From Curvularia sp. ZM96 (taxonomy: Eukaryota > Ascomycota > Dothideomycetes > Pleosporales > Pleosporaceae), in assembly GCA_022457065.1 (NCBI GenBank), contig JAJGBQ010000002.1, positions 1,426,001 through 1,490,000 of the forward strand: a DNA stretch of 64,000 nt, read 5' to 3'. The notes beneath the pieces were generated by a model that was not told the origin of the DNA, made no database searches, and saw nothing but the letters and a program-made list of their open reading frames with translations. The translations under genes and the position numbers were made by a program. Of this stretch, positions 57,285-64,000 are shown one piece after another; the first letter of the stretch is position 1; each line of letters starts with the position of its first letter.

Positions 57285-59247
57285 CTACCTTGTGTAGTCC
57301 GGCTTGGTTGCCTTGTTCACGATTGGAGGCGGGCCGTCTGTATCAGGGTATGGCAAGGGCGCACCAGGTGGTGGCCTTGCAAACGATGAAACAGGAGGTG
57401 GTGACATGGGAGAAACCATTGTTATTGGGGGCGGCGGCGGCCTTCCGTCGTCCTGCAAGGGTGTCTTGGGAGGCCTAGGTGGTCCATTTGACATTGGATC
57501 GTCCCAGCTGGCTGCTGAGCTGACCATCGACACCGGACGTGCAGTTGAAAATTGCTCATGTGAGCGGCGACCTGGGGAGACAAGCTCACCGGAATGCCGG
57601 TGCATCAGGTCATGATAGCTGTCGCGGTTCGGTGAAGGTGGATGCTCGTTGGAGTTCACAACCAGGAACTTGTCGTTCTCCGAAGGTCGACGCTGGTCTG
57701 CCGGTGGAGGTCGGAAGGCTGGGTGTATGTTTGTATAGTACTCTGGTGAAAGCTCCTCGGCTGGGAGTTCAACAGCCATGGGCGCGGGATCCGGGACTCC
57801 AGGAAGAGGCTTGTTTGGTGCCTGTGCACCCGGTGAGAATGGGGATTCTCCTTTGGCTGCACGATCCCATCGTATCTTGGCGAAGTGTATCCGTGCAATC
57901 TTCGCAGCTGCGTCCATTGTCATGCCCTGTACGCTCTGCTCCGCCAGATACATGCGCGTGTTTGTGCTGATGTCAGCCAAAGCATTCCATTCGTTCATAC
58001 CAAATTCTCCTACACCGACATTGACGTTCAGGCGGTAGTAGTTCTCCGGGTTGACGTGTCTTTTGGCGAGGTAATCCTTCATCTCCTTGTGTGTTTTTTC
58101 ACAACCCTCAATCTTGGAAATCAGCCTCCTCCTGGCCTCCGCAAAGTCTCCCATGCTACTAGATACGAAACCTTCCCACCACAAGTGTTGTTGCGCATTC
58201 GTACCTTCCGGTCGTTTTCCGGTACCAATGCTAATAAAAACGCCAACTTCGCGTCCGGGCCATTCATTGCAAACGGCTTCGTCTAGAGCCATAGGCGCCG
58301 GGTTGTATTTTCCCGTACCCTCGTCAAGAAATACTGATTGACCGATCTGGATAGGCTTGAAAGCCAGCGCGGTTGCTGAAGTTGCTCGGCCGGCTTGCCA
58401 TATCGTCGCATTGGGCTCAATCGCGGGTTCTTTGCGTGAGTCGTAGGAACGAAGCAGGACTTGGCCGCCACCAGACTTTCTGGTACCTTTATAGACAGCT
58501 GTGACAGCACTGCGCAGTGTTAGTCGAGTTTATTTTCGCAGACGAATGGAGTATACTCACGTCTTGGTGCGTTCCTCGCGGTTGTCGTAGAGCAACGCAT
58601 GTGGGTTCCCCCACTTCATGGCAGCTATGCGCATGTTCACAGGCGACATGCCAATCTGACTGTAGTTGCTGGCATTACTGGCGCTCCTCTGCATACGGCC
58701 CGACACGGCGCTCCCTGGGGTCATAGGTGGCGCATCCCGTCCTTCATGGCTGTCGTTACCTTCGTCATCATAGATGGTATGTTCGCGCACGCATTGCATG
58801 ATGGCCTCCTCCAGCTTCGAAGCCTTGAACAAAGTCGACCGGTACGGTATTCCGGCAAATGTCTTGTCAGTCTCAAAGACTCTTCTCGTCATGCGCACAT
58901 AGACGTCCTTGCACGTCTCCACGTCCATCCTCAACCGACCCAGCATTATCGCAATCAGGCCGCCGGTTCCTGTTCCCACGATGAGGTCAAAGTGTTCGCA
59001 TGGTTTCGGTAACTCGTGTCTCTTGGGTGCTCGGCCGTTTATTTCAACAAATGTTCGGTGCATCAATTCCTGGAGGATGATGAGCATGGAGTAGCCCCGC
59101 ACGCCTCCGCCGTCTGTCAAACATGTTAGCAACTCCGCTCCCCATGCTGAAGCCGTGTTTCACCCACGTACCTAGTGACAAGATGCGCAGCGGCGGCCCT
59201 TTTGTCGTATCCTTCCTGCGAATTCCGTTGCTCGCCATGTCGGGCAT
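57285..59247 (-). CDS. Patatin-like protein with glycine at the nucleophile position
   Basis: Exons 59247-59172, 59113-58561 and 58509-57285 close in frame to 617 residues. The patatin fold is clear: DGGGVRGYSMLIILQELM (from Asp26), DLIVGTGTGGLIAIMLGRLR and FLDEGTGKYNPAPMALDEA. The nucleophile elbow reads G-T-G-T-G with Gly74 (codon GGA) where active enzymes have serine. The Asp motif is Asp272-Glu-Gly rather than Asp-Gly-Gly. A lipase of the usual mechanism is therefore unlikely, and it may be a pseudo-enzyme or lipid-binding protein. I recall the GTGTGG form in other ascomycete homologues, which would make it a conserved family trait, not a local mutation. The C-terminal 200 residues are proline-rich and disordered, with PPPPP runs. 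The start at 59247 is chosen because it opens the exon before DGGGVRG; other methionines lie at 59274 and 59238. Confidence 0.9.
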
Positions 59248-60362
59248 GGTGTTTGGACCAGCTGTGAAAAGCATAGAGTGACTCGCAAGGCGGGCGTGGT
59301 TGCCTTGGGAAGACGCTTCGAAACGCTTCCAAGGTGTTCGTGTAAGCAGAGACTAAAAAATAAGGCTTGTCGATACCCGGATCTGCCGGGGTGACGGTTG
59401 GCGTTATATCAGGTAGAGCCGTTGGCCAACTGGCGGAGCTGGCTGTAAGATACGAAGGCTGAGCAGATTCCAAGCCTGGGCGCGCGCGCTGAAGGCGCTC
59501 AAAGACGGTGAGTATTAGAATAGTCTGCAACCAACGCAGGCAGGCGACGTAGAAGCTAGTCACAGGAAAGACAAGTGAGTAAGTAGGGCTCACGTGGATT
59601 ACTTAAAAGTTCTTGACCCTTCTTCGCCCGTGAACAGCAGCCAGGGCGATGACTGCGCAGTCATTCGTCATTCGCCAAGCATAGCTCCAACCGAACTGCA
59701 CCGCCACCTCGAAAACCTGGCATATCCCGGCCCTGCGCATGCTGTCACTGCCCAAGATCTTCCGTATGTGCCGGTTTTTACGACTAGAGACTCTGCCCTT
59801 GCAGCGGTAACGTGTTGACCCGCTTTGCCTTCTGGAGCTCTCTCCCCTGTCGCGATCCGGCGAACTTGTAGCTGCCCAATCAAGCTTGGCCGGTCGTGCC
59901 TCGGATAGTCACGCTTCCATCGCGTGTCGCTTCCTCCGAGCGAATGAAGATGCTGGGCGTATTGGTATGCTGATCTGTATTCGACAAACAGACCGTATTT
60001 GCCGTGTTACCTGACTTTGCTCGAATTGTCTATTATCAAGCCAGCTATCCAGCACGCACAGACCAACGGCAGGCTAAGTTGGCCAAGGTGTGCGAGGAGC
60101 TCCATGCAGGAGGCCCTGGAACCATGGCTCGAGGACGAGATAGTTGGCCCTAGGAAAATGAGGCCACTATGGAAGCTACAGTACTAGCATGTGCTTGTTT
60201 TTTATGACGTATGTATTGTTTCACGTTCATACGTTGTAGAGGAGCGATCGAAAATGCAATCTTTGAAAATGTGTGTACAATTTAGGTAACTATTGCAAAC
60301 CCTTGGAAAGTATCACATATTCAATACACAACATGATATCTCTCTCAGAGGGTACGTTGTCC
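59248..60362. other. Intergenic, patatin-like promoter side
   Basis: Contains the upstream region of the patatin-like gene and the 3' flank of the reductase gene. A minus-strand frame at 59126-59593 is out of phase with the patatin exons and has no features. Further 5' non-coding exons of the patatin-like gene are possible here. Confidence 0.4.
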
Positions 60363-61556
60363 TCATAAAGATGAAGCAATCACAGGTGCGTCAACACGTT
60401 TGCTCTTCTTTGGAACCTCAACAAGACCCCTCTTTTCCTTCGTCCGCCACTGGATCGCCTTTGCAAGGTGATACAATACCTCGAGTGTAGGCATGGGAAC
60501 ACCAGCATTCTTCCCCGCTCTGAGTGGCTCGCCCAACAAGTTCTCAAATTCAATAAAGTTGCCCTGTCGGTGTCAGTCAGCATGTTTGCTATGCTGATCT
60601 TAGTCAGCCTCATCCCTCTAAAAACGTACCTTTTCCAGATCCTGCTGCATGCTTGGCTTCAGGTAGCTCTCTAGCGGGTCCGCATTGATAGCAGCCTCCA
60701 CTGCATCCTCACCCAACTCCGCTCCACACACCGCTTTGGCAGCTGCGACGATTTCCCGCATAGCTGGCCTAACAAGACCGTCCAGGGCACCATCAGCAAG
60801 TCGTATGCGTCCGTCGTCTAGACCCGTAATGGCGCAGATAGGATTCAGAGCCGCGTTGAAGACAAGTTTCTTCCAGCGATCATGTAGTACATTGGGTGAG
60901 TATTGACAATTCGTCTTTCCTGCTTTACCGTAGATTCCGACAAACTCTTCCGCTCTGCGCTCCGGAACGGCAGGGTTGATGTTTGACGTTGGAAAGGCGC
61001 CGACAAGCAGTCTATCGCCTTCGTCTTGCACAATAAGGCCTGGTGAAGGCTCCGCACTGCCAATCATAGAAATGCCTGAAAGAATGGGAACATTGGGATG
61101 TGGACGCAGGAAGGGCTTCTCGATATTAAGACCATTTTGGAGGAGGAGCAGCGTCGTCTTGCCACTGTTCTTCGGGAGTGCTGGTGTGATAAGCTCAACT
61201 GCCGTGGGCGAGGTGTCCGGGATGTTTTTCGTGCACAGAATGACATAGTCATATGGCGGAATGTTCTCCTCCACAAGATTGGGAATGGTATTGCGGACTT
61301 GGTAATGTTAGCTACCTCAGTATTCAATGGTGCCAACGAGAGACGTGGACTGCCACGTACCAACACTAGGTCGCCAGCCATTCAATGCCCCATGGTCACA
61401 GCTATCAATCGTATAGCCTTTCTCCTTGACAACGCTGTAGTTGGATCGCAACACAACAGTAACCGTCGCAAGGCCGCCAGCTTCCAAATTGACGGCTGCA
61501 ATTGCGCCGACAGCGCCGCCGCCAACAATGAGGACCGTCTTCTTGGAATCAGCCAT
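60363..61556 (-). CDS. 2-dehydropantoate 2-reductase (ketopantoate reductase, PanE/ApbA family)
   Basis: A cytosolic NADPH-dependent enzyme reducing ketopantoate to pantoate in pantothenate and coenzyme A synthesis. Exons 61556-61361, 61297-60630 and 60563-60363 close in frame to 354 residues. The N-terminal Rossmann motif is VLIVGGGAVGAIAAVNLEAG. Further family blocks are YDYVILCTKN, TTLLLLQNGLNIE, the lysine-containing DRWKKLVFNAALNPICAITG and, after the last splice, GNFIEFENLLGEPLRAGKNA with PMPTLEVLYHL. Some ascomycetes have several such paralogues, and this one could serve another 2-oxoacid or secondary-metabolite pathway. Its neighbours give no pathway link. It is transcribed on the same strand as eL42 upstream. 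Confidence 0.9.
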
Positions 61557-62001
61557 TGTAGAACAAAGATAAGTTAGAGTCGTCGTACCTACAACGAGAG
61601 GGTTGGGCTATATACCGTCGGGGAGATAGGGTGCGACGCTTTAGTGGGGTCGGAACGGCAGGTACGCCCTAGGAACATGACTCCGAATTGATCAAGCCGC
61701 AATCGGAAGACCTGCTGGATTTGGCATTCACCACAAGAAACACAAGGAACTGATGTCACTGATTTGATGCACGACATTTTGCGGTCCCTTCAATCGAGCT
61801 CCATTTGATGCATATGTTAGGTTACAGTCCGTAAATTCGTGGCTGGTGACCCTGTGTCGCCAAATCTTCCGCCTCACACGTTTTCATTCGTGTTATACTG
61901 ATGGTTGATGCATTGCTTGAGTCGAAGGTAGAGCCGTCCATTCCATCCGCCCGAAGACTACGCCGAGAGCCCAGCAAAAGAGAGAGAAAGAAGGCGCACG
62001 C
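61557..62001. other. Intergenic spacer
   Basis: A 445-bp region upstream of the reductase start and downstream of the eL42 stop, both genes on the minus strand. Nothing else recognised. Confidence 0.4.
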
Positions 62002-62993
62002 TTAGAAGACGAGAGCAGCACCCTTGGTCTTCTTGTCACCACCAAGCTCGAAGTGCTTGCATCGCTTGAGGGCAAGCTGTTTGCAGGTTAGCAGCGGCAC
62101 GGAGTAGAGCGCATAAGTTTAAACATACCTGTGCCTTGGTCTTGCACGCAGTGCACTCTAGACGGAGGACAACCTTCTTGGTGGTCTTCGCCCTCTGTTT
62201 GTTGTTAGTACTGATGTTGCAAACTCGGATGTGGCTGATCGTACCTTGTGGAAGACGGGCTTGGTCTGACCTCCGTAACCGGATTGCTTGCGGTCATAAC
62301 GACGCTTACCCTGTGCGAACAGAGAGGCCTTTCCTGCCTTGTATTCTACATCGTCTCAGTATGCGAAGGTAACGTATGGGGCGTGGATCACTGACGGGTG
62401 ACCTTGTGCTGGGTGTGCTTCTTGCAGTCCTTGCCCTTGCAGTAGGTTCGGCGGGTCTTGGGAACGTTGACCTGAGACATCAAAGTCAGCATTCGTTTGA
62501 TGACTTTGTCTATTCGTTCTTCTTTTTTAAGCGACAGCCGAGCATGCGACACGAGTGGGCGACTGAGTAGGCGTGATAGAAGGATCCAAGATTTGCAACG
62601 GAGGCGACTAATGCGAGCGGTCGGGCCAGGAACAAGGTAGGCAGTGTCGGAACTGCTCATACGATGGTAGTTTGATCGGTCCTTTCCGTGGCCACTCTGC
62701 GATAGAGTGCGACACAAATGTCGTAGGCAGTCCGCGCTGTTATACGGCGTCTCTCTAACCCGCACGATCTGCATCCGGTTCTTTCCAATGACCCCCTTCG
62801 GTGCGATATCTCTCTCCTCTCCCCTCGATCGCCCATGTATTCCAAGTGCCGAGGCCAGCCTCAATGTTCGATCAAATTGTGATGTCGTGCGGTCCGCAAG
62901 TTTGCCATCGTTGTCGAAGATTCGTCATATCGCCCACTCGTGTCGTGACTGTCGTGTTGCGCAACCTCAAACAGCAAATATTTCACTCACCAT
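62002..62993 (-). CDS. RPL44: 60S ribosomal protein eL42 (L44/L42)
   Basis: A structural protein of the large ribosomal subunit near the E site. Five exons (62993-62991, 62471-62396, 62345-62245, 62194-62129, 62076-62002) close exactly to 106 residues, the universal length. The first coding exon is only the ATG (context CAAAATG then GTGAGT), followed by a 519-nt intron, an arrangement usual for this gene family in fungi. Zinc-binding cysteines are at 12, 17, 74 and 77. Residue 56 is proline, in YGGQTKPVFHK; in yeasts proline here goes with cycloheximide sensitivity and glutamine with resistance. The remaining introns are 50-52 nt. Expression is expected to be high and growth-regulated. Confidence 0.95.
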
Positions 62994-63352
62994 TTTGACG
63001 GATTTTGCTCTGTGGTTAGTATGAGCGAAAAGGTTGGCGGTGGTGCTGAGGTGTTGATGGTCGCTGGACCGATATTACTAGCGTTGTGTGGGCTTTCGGC
63101 TAGGTTAGTAAGCCGATCCTGGTGCGCCACACACTAGCCACACCTATAAGCCCACGGTATCATCATCAGTTCACACTCGACGCGATTGGGTTGTAATATA
63201 AGGATAATATTCGAGCAGAACAAAGGAACCTGTCATTGTGGTATCATGCGCAGCAAATCAAACGAAAATGTCCACCCGTCCATCTTCTCTTAACGATCTA
63301 ATTGCCCAGTGAAGCCATTCTGAAGAACAAAAGAAAGCTACCAGCGAAATCA
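62994..63352. promoter_or_regulatory. eL42 promoter and 3' flank of the Src1-like gene
   Basis: A 359-bp spacer between the ribosomal protein start and the stop codon of the Src1-like gene, both minus strand. No specific element can be assigned with confidence. Confidence 0.4.
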
Positions 63353-64000
63353 TCAAAAGACAGGATGCCCCTCCTCCCATTTCTTGATGTCTTTCACATC
63401 TTGCGAAGCAGATGGGGGGCTGCTACCCATACCCAGACTAAAGCGGCCACTCTCTCGACCACCACTACTCCGACCATCCTCGAGCCGCCTCACGGGGCCG
63501 ACCCACTCCCACATACGAGCAACATCACCATTAGCTGTTGTTCGTACACCCGCGCGGACATTGCTATTCTTTTCGACTTTCGCTTGCACTCTTTTCCATA
63601 GTTTCTGCCGCCGAGATGCATTGAACTCAGTGCGTAAGACGTCATCACGGAGCTGAGTCATGCTAATGCCTTTATCGACGCCGGGCGCTTGGTAGCTGAG
63701 TGCAGCTTGGTCTTGCAGTCTATCGTAGGCGTCGCTTGCTAGCTGCTTTGCGCGAACTTCCATTGCTCGATTGCTAGTGTACGAGTACTTGCCGTAAGAG
63801 CCAGTGGCGATCAGCAGGAAGAACATTACAATTTGGAGAAGATGTCGTTCAAAAGACTGTCGGAGGGATCTTCGGACGCTGCAGGAGAGGGAGAGCTTGG
63901 CGAGAGATGTTGATGCGAGGCGTCGTTTGCCGGTTGTTCTGTATCCAAGGAAGAGGAACTGATTAGTACAATTCCAAGTCAGAAAACAATGTACATATGA
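63353..64000 (-). CDS. Src1/Heh-type inner nuclear membrane protein, C-terminal part (partial)
   Basis: The gene enters from beyond the right edge. The exon 63938-63353 is in frame, and its acceptor (ATACAG) is preceded by a TACTAAT branch point; a possible donor lies at 63995, leaving only a few coding bases before the window ends. The exon encodes 195 residues with a transmembrane segment (LLQIVMFFLLIATGSYGKYS), then the Man1-Src1 C-terminal domain, with LRDDVLRTEFNASRRQKLWK and VEKNSNVRAGVRTTANGDV followed by RMWEWVG. Such proteins (yeast Src1/Heh1 and Heh2, animal Man1) hold chromatin at the nuclear envelope and help nuclear pore quality control. The tail after the domain is serine-rich. 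The N-terminal HeH/LEM part lies outside the window. Confidence 0.9.
   Translation of the reverse strand, partial: SYVHCFLTWNCTNQFLFLGYRTTGKRRLASTSLAKLSLSCSVRRSLRQSFERHLLQIVMFFLLIATGSYGKYSYTSNRAMEVRAKQLASDAYDRLQDQAALSYQAPGVDKGISMTQLRDDVLRTEFNASRRQKLWKRVQAKVEKNSNVRAGVRTTANGDVARMWEWVGPVRRLEDGRSSGGRESGRFSLGMGSSPPSASQDVKDIKKWEEGHPVF

Noticed and set aside
1..64000. CRISPR arrays, rRNA, tRNA, intact transposons
   Set aside because: Looked for spaced direct repeats, tRNA B-box-like GTTCRANNC motifs with matching arms, reverse transcriptase or transposase motifs and terminal repeats; none was convincing.

Overview
The window is nuclear DNA of a filamentous ascomycete. Short introns (mostly 45-80 nt) with GTANGT donors and CTAAC-type branch points, ascomycete-specific families (HET domain, SKN7, Inp1, fungal formamidase, protease B) and the style of the proteins fit a dothideomycete, most likely Pleosporales. 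That placement is inference from memory of such proteins. No ribosomal RNA, tRNA, CRISPR or intact transposon was seen.

Layout. 0.4-11.3 kb: a very large BEACH-WD40 trafficking protein (minus strand) diverges from a vacuolar subtilisin (plus strand). 11.3-27 kb: an accessory stretch with TpA-rich, possibly RIP-affected spacers. It holds the last ~38 codons of a lost GMC oxidoreductase, an ankyrin-HET protein, an F-box-like (2EXR-type) protein, a second HET protein and a 1548-residue patatin-like phospholipase. These genes are almost intronless, unlike the rest of the window. 27-48 kb: conserved genes, namely a proline-rich unknown, the peroxisome-retention factor Inp1 diverging from a UsgS-like membrane protein, formamidase, a mitochondrial-type peroxiredoxin, the SKN7 response regulator, eIF2B epsilon and an Ariadne RBR ubiquitin ligase. 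48-61.6 kb: a five-pass membrane protein, two small secreted proteins, a patatin-like protein whose nucleophile position is glycine, and a ketopantoate reductase. 61.6-64 kb: ribosomal protein eL42 (L44) and the C-terminal part of an Src1/Man1-type inner nuclear membrane protein that runs off the right edge.

How the genes relate. SKN7 and the peroxiredoxin sit side by side and both belong to oxidative-stress defence. Inp1 and the UsgS-like gene share one 576-bp promoter region. The formamidase has four GATA-type sites upstream, as expected for a nitrogen-regulated enzyme. The two HET genes and the long patatin gene form a compact group of the kind linked to fungal allorecognition and regulated cell death. 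No nucleotide-binding (NACHT/NB-ARC) domain was found in any of them.

The points most worth following are the large uncharacterised module behind the catalytically intact patatin domain, the GxGxG patatin relative, the ankyrin-first HET architecture with near-identical repeats, two GC-AG introns, the GMC remnant, and a coding-looking open stretch in frame upstream of the Ariadne start codon. Exon joins were worked out by hand from splice signals and reading frame; coordinates are exact where frame closure was checked.
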